Source: JAAYFT01 sp036562765
GTDB taxonomy: Bacteria > Bacillota > Clostridia > Tissierellales > Tissierellaceae
NCBI GenBank assembly: GCA_036562765.1
Contig: DATCJO010000063.1
Coordinates: forward strand, 84,223 to 148,222
Length of the DNA stretch: 64,000 nt
Reading direction: 5' to 3'
The position numbers and the translations under genes were made by a program. The notes under the pieces are model-generated. The model searched no databases and was not told where the DNA came from. It saw only the letters and a program-made list of their open reading frames with translations. Positions 1-8,607 of this stretch are shown piece after piece; position 1 is the first letter of the stretch; every line of letters starts with the position of its first letter.

Positions 1-702
1 AAATCCTAAAGCCCTTTCAAATGCATCTTTCATTCCTTTATTTGCAGCAACACCACCTTGGAAGAAAACCTTTGGCAGTATCTCCTTTCCCTTACCGACA
101 TTATTTAGATAGTTCCTTACCAACGCTTCGCAAAGTCCTCTAATGATATCTGCCTTATTATAGCCTAACTGCTGTTTGTGAATCATATCTGATTCTGCAA
201 ATACAGCACATCTTCCAGCTATTCTCACTGGCACATTAGATTTTAATGCATAATCTCCAAATTCTTCAATGGGAATATCCAGCCTTTCAGCCTGCCTATC
301 TAAAAATGAACCTGTACCTGCTGCGCAAACAGTATTCATGGCAAAATCTGTAACTATCCCATTTCTAATTATTATTATCTTTGAATCTTGTCCTCCAATT
401 TCTATAATTGTCTGCACATCTTTATCAACCTCTAATGCAGCAACAGCATGAGATGTTATCTCGTTTTTAACAGCATCTGCACCTATTAAGGTTGCTGCTA
501 TATGCCTACCGCTACCTGTGGTTCCAACTCCTCCTACTTCTATTTGGCCATATTTATCTTTTATAATCCTGAAAGTTTCCTGAACAGCTTTAATGGGGTT
601 ACCTTTTGTTCTTATGTATATTTTTTCAACTACATTTTTATTTTCGTCTAACAGTACAAGGTTTGTGCTAACCGAGCCTACATCAACTCCTAAATAATAC
701 AT
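1..702 (-). CDS. Acyl-CoA dehydratase activase (BadF/BcrA-type ATPase), C-terminus off the left edge
   Basis: The 234 visible residues match the ATP-dependent activator that passes one low-potential electron to 2-hydroxyacyl-CoA or benzoyl-CoA dehydratases/reductases. The ASKHA-type phosphate loop GVDVGSVST is at residues 5-13, and IGGQDSK is at 102-108. The two cysteines that ligate the dimer-bridging 4Fe-4S cluster in this family are at Cys126 (NTVCAAGTGSFLD) and Cys165 (GRCAVFAESD). The ATG at 702 has a good AAAGGAG site upstream. The gene overlaps the end of the preceding gene by 20 bases, so it is the third gene of an operon. Roughly 60-100 residues are missing. Family is secure; the dehydratase it serves is not in the window. 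Confidence 0.88.
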   Translation of the reverse strand, partial: MYYLGVDVGSVSTNLVLLDENKNVVEKIYIRTKGNPIKAVQETFRIIKDKYGQIEVGGVGTTGSGRHIAATLIGADAVKNEITSHAVAALEVDKDVQTIIEIGGQDSKIIIIRNGIVTDFAMNTVCAAGTGSFLDRQAERLDIPIEEFGDYALKSNVPVRIAGRCAVFAESDMIHKQQLGYNKADIIRGLCEALVRNYLNNVGKGKEILPKVFFQGGVAANKGMKDAFERALGF

Positions 703-1780
703 TTTTTCTTCTCCTTTCAAGCAGATCAATAAAAGCCTCAATCCTTGTTACAAATCCCGCTTCACCTGTCATTTCATCTACTACTAAAGACATTATAGGG
801 AAGTCCTTTTCCCTGGAAATAGTAGGCAGTATAGCCTTTGCAACTATTTCAGGCATACAACCAAGAGGGAAAATTTGTATAGCGCCATCAAAACCTTCTT
901 TTTGAGCCAGTACTGCCTCCCCAACACATTCAATGCCATGTCCTCCAATTCCAACGGGAAGATAACATTTTGCATTATTTCTTATTGCTAAAGAGTTTAA
1001 TCTAGTAGGCTTCAAAACAGTATCTTTAACCCACCAACTAGGAGTTAGCCTTCTTTTTGTAGAAACACCATAATCCATTAATTTATCTTCAATGTACATG
1101 TTGGCAAATGGTTCAATTATGGTATATATCTCGCCTATAATGGCTATTTTAATTGGGTTTTTATCCTTATCAATTTCCACATTTTCTAATTCCTTTTTAT
1201 ATTCTTCTAAAACTTCTAGCATTTCTTTGGGATTTTTCGTATTTAAAGCATCCCTCTTACAGCTATTTAATATTCTTTTGCACTGCCCTTTATTTTTTTC
1301 ATAACCTGCTAAAAAATGGGCCTTCTCTTCAATTTCATCAATTAAATTCATTATCCTAACAGCCTTTATAAGGGCATCTAGCTGATTTATCTTGGCCTTT
1401 TTGCTGTTTGTTGATATTCTATTTATTCTATTAAATAATTCGCGAATTCCAATGTCTCCAGGTGAATCTATTACAATAAAGTCTAAATTTTTTCCAAGCT
1501 TTTTAATTAAATTCATCTGCATTTCAGCATATTTCCCAAACCTGCAAGGTCCACAGCTGCCTGTAAGAATAACCGTATCAGCTCCTTTTTCTATTGCTTG
1601 AATATAATTACCTATCATTATCTTATAGGGTAAACATATTTCTTCTGGTGAATATAAAGAGCCTATTTCTAAAGCTTCCTTATTGTTTAATGGCGGAATT
1701 ATATATTCTATTTCTAAGCCATCAAACAAGGCTTTTAATGCTATATAAACATTTCCCAGATGTGGAGCTGTAATTTTCAT
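683..1780 (-). CDS. Activase-associated protein (DUF2229/HgdB-like family), second gene of the operon
   Basis: This 365-residue protein resembles the acyl-CoA dehydratase activase-related / D-component-like proteins that often accompany or are fused to BadF-type activases. Conserved-looking cysteine clusters are EEICLPYK (near residue 48), GSCGPCRFGKY (near 75-85), GIECVGE and FPLGCMPE in the C-terminal third, suggesting an iron-sulfur or metal site. It begins with an ATG behind AGGAGGAG, overlaps the upstream gene by 4 bases and the downstream activase by 20 bases. This indicates translational coupling. The exact biochemical role is not established; the activase link rests on family resemblance and gene order. 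Confidence 0.75.
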   Translation of the reverse strand: MKITAPHLGNVYIALKALFDGLEIEYIIPPLNNKEALEIGSLYSPEEICLPYKIMIGNYIQAIEKGADTVILTGSCGPCRFGKYAEMQMNLIKKLGKNLDFIVIDSPGDIGIRELFNRINRISTNSKKAKINQLDALIKAVRIMNLIDEIEEKAHFLAGYEKNKGQCKRILNSCKRDALNTKNPKEMLEVLEEYKKELENVEIDKDKNPIKIAIIGEIYTIIEPFANMYIEDKLMDYGVSTKRRLTPSWWVKDTVLKPTRLNSLAIRNNAKCYLPVGIGGHGIECVGEAVLAQKEGFDGAIQIFPLGCMPEIVAKAILPTISREKDFPIMSLVVDEMTGEAGFVTRIEAFIDLLERRRKNVLFRS

Positions 1781-2670
1781 CTTTTACTCCTCCTTAACAT
1801 GTCTATGAAGGCTTCCAGTCTTGTATCTAATCCTGCTTCACCTGTGTGCTCATCAATCTTTAATGTTAGAAATGGAAAATCCCCAATTCTGTTCTTGATA
1901 AGTTCTATGACAACTGAATCTATCCCGCAAGCAAAAGAAGAAATATATATAATTCCGTTAACTTTATTGTCCTTGTAAATATTTGAAGCAAAGCCATAAG
2001 CATTCCTTGCAAATGTCCAAAAAGGTCTTTTATATAAATGTTTTATCTCTTCATCAATTATCTTCTCATCCAAAGATTCTTCTGTAACTACTCCAACACC
2101 AAGCTTATTTAGCTTTTTAACTACATTCATGTTTATATAATTGTCAAATATATTATAAGGATGTCCTAATATTGCTACTGTTATCTGTTTATCACTATCC
2201 TTTAAAATTAGTTTAAAATTTTCCTGCTCTTTTAAAGCTGTATCAAAAGCCTTTTTTATTTTAGACTTGTTAGTGGTTATCATTCTGCCCGCATTAATAG
2301 CCCATGGATACAACTTCTTCCATGAGATTATATACATTGGCATATCTACAATCTTAGGCATGTTAGGTATTGAATTCTTCACCATCTCTGGTAAACCACA
2401 AAATTTTGGACAAATATATTCCCTTTCCCTAACTTGTATAATTCTAGGTATTAAAATAATATCGCACTTATCTTTCAAATACGCTACATGACCATGAAAA
2501 ACCTTTATAGGAAGGCACGCATCATCTATACAGTACTTTACACCTTCATCTAAAATATCCTTATTAGTATCTGGAGATATAATTATATCTGAACCTAATT
2601 CCCTAAAAAAGGTCGTAAAAAAAGGATGGTATTTGTAAAATAGAAGCCCTTTAGGTATGCCAACTACCAT
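1777..2670 (-). CDS. Activase-associated protein (DUF2229 family), first gene of the operon
   Basis: A 297-residue protein of the acyl-CoA dehydratase activase-related family, shorter than and partly similar to its downstream neighbour (both end with a TGEAGFxTRxEAFIDxL-type stretch). Cysteines occur in YCIDDACLP, ICPKFCGLPE and SSFACGIDS, a spacing suggestive of Fe-S binding. The ATG at 2670 follows a strong AGGAGGGG site and is the first gene of a three-gene operon reading toward the left edge. In many clostridia these modules are fused to the ATPase in one very long protein; here they are separate. Substrate unknown. Confidence 0.75.
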   Translation of the reverse strand: MVVGIPKGLLFYKYHPFFTTFFRELGSDIIISPDTNKDILDEGVKYCIDDACLPIKVFHGHVAYLKDKCDIILIPRIIQVREREYICPKFCGLPEMVKNSIPNMPKIVDMPMYIISWKKLYPWAINAGRMITTNKSKIKKAFDTALKEQENFKLILKDSDKQITVAILGHPYNIFDNYINMNVVKKLNKLGVGVVTEESLDEKIIDEEIKHLYKRPFWTFARNAYGFASNIYKDNKVNGIIYISSFACGIDSVVIELIKNRIGDFPFLTLKIDEHTGEAGLDTRLEAFIDMLRRSKR

Positions 2671-2735
2671 ATTCCCCTCCTAAGAACAAACATTACTCCA
2701 TATATTATTGTCATAAATAAAAAAAGTATACAAAT

Positions 2736-2762
2736 AGCGGAGATTGAAAATCAATCTCCGCT
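2736..2762 (-). terminator. Hairpin terminator of the S41 peptidase gene
   Basis: Perfect 12-bp stem (AGCGGAGATTGA and its complement) with a 3-base loop, starting just past the peptidase stop codon. The T-run on the minus strand starts about 8 bases after the stem, so termination may be moderate. Confidence 0.6.
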
Positions 2763-2764
2763 CA

Positions 2765-4084
2765 TCAATCATTTATAGCTGCTTGTATGCATGCGTCCTT
2801 AGTAAAGTCCTCATTGTAAGTCGGATCAACTAAAATATGAGGTGTCGTCTTTGTTTCCATATTTATTGTGCCATCTGCATTTAATCCAAGTTCTCTGCTG
2901 AATCTAACAACAAATTTACTATTAGGCAAATATATTAAAGGAATCTCTTCAAATACCCTTTCTCCACCTGTTGGTTCACCAATTAAAGTAGCAAAACCAG
3001 TATCCTTAGCAAAAGAAGCAAATTTTTCTGCAGTTGAAAACACACCGCGATCAACCAATATATAAATTTTGCCTTTAAAAGCAATATAATCAAAACTGTT
3101 AACATTAAGAGTCCATGGGTTAATATTTATAGTATATCTATTATAATAATCAAAATCAGTTGTAACTTCTTCCGGAAACTGAGATAATGTTTGCTCATTT
3201 AATATTTTAACAGTTTTAACATTTGTAAGCTTATATGGACTAAGGTTATAAGTATTTAGATGACTATCTTTAAAAAAGGCATAATAACTGAAATGCAATG
3301 GTTTATCTGTCAACAAAGCAACTATATATTCCCAATAAGAATTATCTCCACCACCATTACCTCTTATATCTATAATAAGTTTTTCATAATCTTGAACCTC
3401 ATTTAAGAATTCTTTTATTTTTTCACGGTCTTCTTGGGAAGTGCTGTAATTAGCCATGCTTGAAAATTTCATATATGCAACTTTATCTTTAATCAAAATT
3501 TTTGTTTCCAGTTTAGCATCGTTAGATAATACATCTACATTTTTAAGTTCTTCTTGAGTCCCACTAAACTGATATCTATTCATTACAAAAGGATTTGTAA
3601 AAACATCATACTTCGATAAATATCTATATGGATCGCTACTGCTTGAATAATATGTATAATAAGTTTTATAGAGTTTTCTATAAGAGTTCCCATCTAAAAT
3701 ATTAACATGACCATTATGTAAATCGTTTAAAATTTTATCCATCGCCATATAAAATTCTGCATCGTTTTTCGTATTCCTTATAATTCTTTTATATTTATTC
3801 TTGTTAGCCAACCAATCAACATTATTCAATCTTTTATTAACTTTAAAAAAAGGATAATTCTCTTCTAATACATCACATAAATATTCGAAATCATATAATT
3901 TTTCATCAGTAGTCAACCTTGCATCAATAAATCCATAATATGATGCATCCATTGCTGTTACATGAAATTCACTATTCAAATTATAAATTCGTTCTATTCC
4001 AAATATTGCTAGAAAAATTGCAATAATACTTAATGCTATTTTTCTTTTTTGTTTTCTAGTCATTGGCAGCCTTCTTTTAATCAA
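2765..4084 (-). CDS. S41-family serine peptidase, membrane anchored
   Basis: A 439-residue protein with a basic N-terminus and one membrane segment (about residues 14-31), so the catalytic part lies outside the membrane. Motifs of the tail-specific/C-terminal-processing peptidase fold are seen: DIRGNGGGDNSYW, then RGVFSTAEKFASFAKDTGF carrying the probable nucleophilic serine, then GEPTGGE. No PDZ domain is obvious. The TTG start at 4084 has AAGGGGGA 7 bases upstream; an ATG seven codons in also has a weaker AGAAGG and remains possible. It is monocistronic between the activase operon and a divergent dehydrogenase. Substrate unknown. Confidence 0.8.
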   Translation of the reverse strand: MIKRRLPMTRKQKRKIALSIIAIFLAIFGIERIYNLNSEFHVTAMDASYYGFIDARLTTDEKLYDFEYLCDVLEENYPFFKVNKRLNNVDWLANKNKYKRIIRNTKNDAEFYMAMDKILNDLHNGHVNILDGNSYRKLYKTYYTYYSSSSDPYRYLSKYDVFTNPFVMNRYQFSGTQEELKNVDVLSNDAKLETKILIKDKVAYMKFSSMANYSTSQEDREKIKEFLNEVQDYEKLIIDIRGNGGGDNSYWEYIVALLTDKPLHFSYYAFFKDSHLNTYNLSPYKLTNVKTVKILNEQTLSQFPEEVTTDFDYYNRYTININPWTLNVNSFDYIAFKGKIYILVDRGVFSTAEKFASFAKDTGFATLIGEPTGGERVFEEIPLIYLPNSKFVVRFSRELGLNADGTINMETKTTPHILVDPTYNEDFTKDACIQAAIND

Positions 4085-4287
4085 AATAAATCCCCCTTTA
4101 GCATTTATTATATGTGCTTTTTTATAAATTTTATTAAAATTTTATAGAATTTATATACATTTTTCTATATAATCAAACAAGAATTATACATTTATAAATT
4201 AGATTATAATTAATATTAACTGCTAGTATTGTAATTCAGATGGGTATTATATAATTGAATTTTATAACAGAAAAAGGGGGAATCGAA

Positions 4288-5241
4288 GTGAAAGCTCTTA
4301 TAACTTACAAATATCAAGATGATGAAATGAAAAGCCTTAAAGATTTGGGTTATGAAATAATCTTTAAAGACGAACGAGATTTTTCCTATTCAGACGAAAT
4401 GAAGGATGTTGAAGTTTTAGTGTCTTTTGACCCTTCTGGTGATCTTTTCAGAAAACTTGATTTTAATTTATTTCCAAAACTAAAATGGATACAACTGTTA
4501 AGTGCAGGTATAAATCAGCTCCCAGTGGACAAAGTGCTTGAAAGGAACATAATTGTTACAAATAATAGAGGTGGATATAGCATACCAATAGCTGAATGGA
4601 TAGTTTTAAAGGCACTAGAAATGTTAAAAAACAGCAAAGAATTCTACAAAAAACAAGAGGAAAAAATTTGGAAAATGGACACTTCTTTGCTCGAACTCCA
4701 TGGTAAAACAGTAGGTTTCTTAGGAACAGGCTCAATTGCCCAAGAAGCTGCAAAAAGGTTTGAACCTTTTGGAGTTAAAATAATAGGATTTAATAGGAGT
4801 GGTAGAAAAGCTGAATACTTCCATGAATGTTATCCAATAGATAAGATTTATCAAGAAATATCCCAATGCGATTTCTTTGTAATCGCTGCACCTTATACAA
4901 AAGAAACTCACCACCTCGTAGATGAAAAAGTATTTTCAAGCATGAAAGATGGAACTTATCTAATTAACATCGCAAGGGGCACCATAATTGACGAAAATGC
5001 CCTAATAGAAAATCTAAAATCAGGTAAAATCAAAAAAGCTGCACTAGATGTATTTGAAACAGAACCACTTCCTAAAGACAGTCCTCTATGGAATATGGAC
5101 AATGTAATTATTTCTCCTCATAATTCATGGGGCTCAGAAATGACTGGCAAAAGAAGATTTGAAATTACTTATAAGAATATGAAAAGGTATATAAATAATG
5201 AAGAGCTTATTAATGTCATTGATTTAAAGAAAGGCTATTAA
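4288..5241 (+). CDS. D-isomer-specific 2-hydroxyacid dehydrogenase
   Basis: An NAD(P)-dependent dehydrogenase of about 317 residues. The Rossmann motif GFLGTGSIAQEAAKRF is present. The three family active-site residues appear in order: Arg in INIARGTIIDE, Glu in DVFETEPLP, His in ISPHNSWGSE. I place the start at the GTG at 4288 because AAAAAGGGGG sits 7 bases upstream; a longer reading frame opens at a TTG at 4255 but would put this site inside the gene. It lacks the C-terminal ACT domain of long SerA enzymes, so phosphoglycerate is only one candidate substrate. Confidence 0.85.
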   Translation: MKALITYKYQDDEMKSLKDLGYEIIFKDERDFSYSDEMKDVEVLVSFDPSGDLFRKLDFNLFPKLKWIQLLSAGINQLPVDKVLERNIIVTNNRGGYSIPIAEWIVLKALEMLKNSKEFYKKQEEKIWKMDTSLLELHGKTVGFLGTGSIAQEAAKRFEPFGVKIIGFNRSGRKAEYFHECYPIDKIYQEISQCDFFVIAAPYTKETHHLVDEKVFSSMKDGTYLINIARGTIIDENALIENLKSGKIKKAALDVFETEPLPKDSPLWNMDNVIISPHNSWGSEMTGKRRFEITYKNMKRYINNEELINVIDLKKGY

Positions 5242-5288
5242 AATTTTCTAATATTCTAAAATAAGTATTAATTATGAGGAAAAGTAAA

Positions 5289-5327
5289 GGGCTATTTCAT
5301 AACTTTTGCTAAGTTATGAAATAGCCC
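5289..5327. terminator. Bidirectional terminator between convergent genes
   Basis: Perfect 17-bp stem (GGGCTATTTCATAACTT and its complement) with loop TTGCT, between the dehydrogenase stop and the stop of the opposing glucosaminidase gene. T-rich tracts follow on both strands, so it can serve both. Confidence 0.85.
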
Positions 5328-5331
5328 CATT

Positions 5332-7410
5332 TTAAATACCTAGCTTATCCAATTCATAAAGATTATAGCGCCTCATAATATCTATTAATTTAATAGCATA
5401 TTGCGAATCAGTTGCATAGCCACATCTCTTTAAAGCCCATGCCCCAAAATTACCATTAAACATGACATCTCTAAAGGGTTCATACCTGCTACTTGTCAAT
5501 AATAAATTCTTATGGTCATTCCAGCTTTCTTCTACGCTATTGTATGCCCTGAATTCTGCATCAATGCGATATCTATTTCCATTATATTCTTCCCATGTGT
5601 TTGATATTACAGAACCAGCTGTTCCTTTTCCCTTTATTCCAAATAAGTTATAAGATAATTTGCCCGAATATTTATCAACTGGAACGCTTTGCCCCCATCC
5701 AGTTTCAAGTATTGCTTGTGCAGTTTGCAATGCTGCAGACATTCCAGTTTTTTCCCATGAAGCTTTAGCAAGGTCTGATGCTAATCCCATGAATTTATCT
5801 TTTTCTATTATTGGCATTGAACTATAGAGTTTGCCTAAATATATTTTAAATTGTATTTCTTCGCTCTCTAATGTTTTATCTCCATATTTTGCTGTGGCTG
5901 TGATTTTCCAAATACCATTATCTCCAGGTGTAGGCGAAAATACTGCTGTACCATCACCAGAATTTAAAATCCTCGTAATTCCTGTTTCAACATTTGTAAA
6001 GATGTATTTAACATCAGTTATATTCACATTACTTATAACTCCTAAATTTACATCATTAGTTACAACTTGATTTGGGCCAATTCCATTTAAAATGAGTTTT
6101 GGAGTGCCATCTACATATACAGTAATTTTTTCACTCTCAATAGTATTAAGCCTTGTATCCTTAACTCTTACAAATAGTTTTTTTACTCCAGTGTCTTCAG
6201 GTATTGGAAACCATTTGTAGCTTCCATATCCCATCTTTGCTAGAACCTTTTCTTCCCCAGTATTTGCATCTATAATAACATATTCAGTTTCACTAACTTG
6301 AAAATTTCGTGAAGTTGATAATGTTACAGGTTTATCAATTGTCATCCCTTCTTTTACACCAGTAAGAGACAGCTTTTTAGGTACCTCTACTTTAACTGAA
6401 ACAGATTCGCTTTCAAATGCTTGTCCATTATAATCATAAGCAATTACTTTCAATAAATAATTTCCATTATCCTCCCACATTGGAGACCAGTTGTATGTGC
6501 CATAAGGGTCCATTTCTGTGGTCAATGTTGTTTTATTATTATCTAAATTTATCATTGAATATTTTACATAATATGCTTCAAAATTCAAATCAGCAGATAA
6601 ACTGGCTGTGCTAGTTACAATATAATTATCTGGTCCAATTAAGCGCACTTCTGGTTTAATATTTACATTAACATAAACTGAATCTCCTGCAATGAAATTT
6701 CCATTTTCATTATATACTGCAGCAACTATTACTTTTTCACCATTATCATTTAAGCTTGGCAGCCATATATATTTCTTAGTAATATCATTGCCTCTTCCGA
6801 TTATGAAACCTTTAGCATTACTTGGGTCCAATAAAAGATATTTTATCTCTTTAGCGTTTTCAATTTCACTACCTAAACTTACCTGTAATTCTGTTTTCCC
6901 TGTTATAGTCTGTCCATTTGATAATGATGTTATCTTTATATCATAAAAAGGTTCAATTTCAGCTTTTTCTCTTGAATTAATATAAACAGTTCTATTTTTT
7001 TCATCCCAATTAACGACTACGCCAAGCCCACTGCTTACTAATCGAAGAGGGACATAGGTCCTGTCACTGACAATTTTAGGAGATACATCTGATAAGATAA
7101 ACCTTCTTTCCTTATCCCTTAATTCTACTAACCTACTATTTATTCTTAACAATATTGCAGTATCCCCTTTTATAATTTCAACGGTTCTATCCTTTTCATT
7201 CCAAATAACTTTCGCACCTAACTCTTCACTAATTACACGAATAGGCACCATCGTTCTTCCATTTTCTATAAAAGGGGATACTGAAGAATCGATTGTTTTC
7301 CCATCAATATTGATTTGTATCTCGCTTGAAGCCAAAACTTTAATTTGAATATATTTAATCAATATTATAGATATTATAAATATAATCAAAATTAATGATT
7401 TCTTCTTCAT
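5332..7410 (-). CDS. Secreted glucosaminidase with stalk domain and four Ig-like repeats
   Basis: A 692-residue exported wall hydrolase. Order: hydrophobic signal or anchor (about residues 5-28); a copper-amine-oxidase-like stalk domain (about 30-150, with IENGRTMVPIRVISEELGA and SDRTYVPLRLVSSGLG); four repeats of about 90 residues (150-530), each with an aromatic/proline followed by a DNG- or DTG-type turn (DNGEK, DNGNY, DTGVK, DNGIW); and a C-terminal endo-beta-N-acetylglucosaminidase domain (about 540-690) with the probable catalytic Glu in AILETGWGQS and ending in YATDSQYAIKLIDIMRRY. The ATG follows GGGAAGGG. It lies 30 bases after an L,D-transpeptidase gene in the same operon, fitting a peptidoglycan remodelling pair. 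Confidence 0.85.
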   Translation of the reverse strand: MKKKSLILIIFIISIILIKYIQIKVLASSEIQINIDGKTIDSSVSPFIENGRTMVPIRVISEELGAKVIWNEKDRTVEIIKGDTAILLRINSRLVELRDKERRFILSDVSPKIVSDRTYVPLRLVSSGLGVVVNWDEKNRTVYINSREKAEIEPFYDIKITSLSNGQTITGKTELQVSLGSEIENAKEIKYLLLDPSNAKGFIIGRGNDITKKYIWLPSLNDNGEKVIVAAVYNENGNFIAGDSVYVNVNIKPEVRLIGPDNYIVTSTASLSADLNFEAYYVKYSMINLDNNKTTLTTEMDPYGTYNWSPMWEDNGNYLLKVIAYDYNGQAFESESVSVKVEVPKKLSLTGVKEGMTIDKPVTLSTSRNFQVSETEYVIIDANTGEEKVLAKMGYGSYKWFPIPEDTGVKKLFVRVKDTRLNTIESEKITVYVDGTPKLILNGIGPNQVVTNDVNLGVISNVNITDVKYIFTNVETGITRILNSGDGTAVFSPTPGDNGIWKITATAKYGDKTLESEEIQFKIYLGKLYSSMPIIEKDKFMGLASDLAKASWEKTGMSAALQTAQAILETGWGQSVPVDKYSGKLSYNLFGIKGKGTAGSVISNTWEEYNGNRYRIDAEFRAYNSVEESWNDHKNLLLTSSRYEPFRDVMFNGNFGAWALKRCGYATDSQYAIKLIDIMRRYNLYELDKLGI

Positions 7411-7440
7411 TTGTAATTCCCTTCCCTTCTACCATTTATT

Positions 7441-8469
7441 TTATTTTACTATATGTTGCACCTCACTGTCTACATTCGTAACCATATTGTAACCAAACAC
7501 TATTCCTAATTCTTTCAAAGTATTCTCAGTTCCTATCCATACCGGTGTCCCAACTGAAATCAGATCAAAGAGTTCTTCCACATCATCATTAAACATCCTA
7601 ATACATCCTAAAGAAATATACTTCCCAATGCTGCTTTTGTCTGAATTCCCATGAATTCCGTATTTCCGTCCTCCACCTATGCTTAACCCCATCCATCTGC
7701 TGCCTAATGGATTTCTGGGATCTCCTCCCTTTATTGGCTTAGATATTCCTGCACCACCCCAATATGGATTTATAACTTTATTTACAACAGTAAATTTACC
7801 TTCAGGAGTATACTTTATATCTTTTCCAGTTGCAACAGGATATCTTTTAATTAATTGTTTATTATTAAGGTGGTACAATGTATTGTTATCTTTATTGATA
7901 ACTATAAAGTTCCCTTCTGGTATCAAACTATCTATGATAAAAATCAAATCTAACTTTGGTATTACTATTTTGTTTATCTCCATGTCTTCGTTTATCTTAG
8001 TAAAGGTATTCTTCCCTACTATTCCGTCGGGTATTAACCCGTTTTTACTCTGATAATCTATTACTACTTCTTTAGTCCTTTTATCAAAATAATAGCTTTC
8101 ATTTAGCCCTTCATAGCCCTTAACAATAAAAAACTTTTTAAGCCTTAATACTTCTTCGCTTATTATTCCTTCCCTAAGCATTAATCCTTCTACATTGAAT
8201 TTTACAATTATAATCTCTTCAGTTTCTTCTGCATCCTCATAAAATTCTACCTCAGTATTCTGTTCTAATTCATTTAATTCATTTAATTCATTAAGTTCAT
8301 CTAGTTCACCAATAGTATCCTCATCTGGATTTTCTTCATCATCTAATACATTATCTAGTTCTTCAAAAATTTCAAAATTACTGCTTGTAGGCTGGCTAGC
8401 AAGCAAGCTGCTGGCTTGACAAAATATGCTTAAAATCATCAATACTACTGCAATGATAAAATACTTCAT
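7441..8469 (-). CDS. L,D-transpeptidase (YkuD) with peptidoglycan-binding domain
   Basis: A 342-residue exported enzyme that would form 3-3 cross-links or attach proteins in peptidoglycan. It has a signal peptide (about residues 1-24), an acidic spacer with repeated E-L-N units (about 45-85), a peptidoglycan-binding-1 domain (about 95-160, ending PDGIVGKNTFTKIN), and a YkuD domain (about 180-320). The catalytic motif is HGNSD followed by SLGCIRM, with the nucleophilic Cys. The ATG is preceded by a purine-rich AAGGAATAGGG. It is the first gene of an operon with the downstream glucosaminidase. Confidence 0.9.
   Translation of the reverse strand: MKYFIIAVVLMILSIFCQASSLLASQPTSSNFEIFEELDNVLDDEENPDEDTIGELDELNELNELNELEQNTEVEFYEDAEETEEIIIVKFNVEGLMLREGIISEEVLRLKKFFIVKGYEGLNESYYFDKRTKEVVIDYQSKNGLIPDGIVGKNTFTKINEDMEINKIVIPKLDLIFIIDSLIPEGNFIVINKDNNTLYHLNNKQLIKRYPVATGKDIKYTPEGKFTVVNKVINPYWGGAGISKPIKGGDPRNPLGSRWMGLSIGGGRKYGIHGNSDKSSIGKYISLGCIRMFNDDVEELFDLISVGTPVWIGTENTLKELGIVFGYNMVTNVDSEVQHIVK
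8262..8306 (-). repeat. Short in-frame tandem repeat coding for E-L-N units
   Basis: Three to four copies of a 9-base unit (ATTCATTTA and variants on the plus strand) inside the L,D-transpeptidase gene, coding NEL repeats in an acidic linker. Slippage could change linker length without a frameshift. Confidence 0.6.
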
Positions 8470-8607
8470 TCCCTATTCCTTCCTCCAAACTCCATTTTTA
8501 TTTCATAAATATGTTGTATTTTTTTAAAAATTTACTATAGAATATTTATTCAAGATAAAACTAAAATATTAATATAAACTGAAGTATAAAAATGTGAGGG
8601 AAACTAT

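Noticed and set aside
269..451. 60-residue plus-strand ORF in the activase region
   Set aside because: It lies opposite the clearly coding activase frame and has no ribosome-binding site.
7679..8053. 124-residue plus-strand ORF
   Set aside because: Fully opposite the L,D-transpeptidase domain; a shadow of its codon usage.
8262..8306. Tandem repeat as a mobile or CRISPR-like element
   Set aside because: It is an in-frame 9-base repeat coding an acidic linker, not a free-standing repeat.
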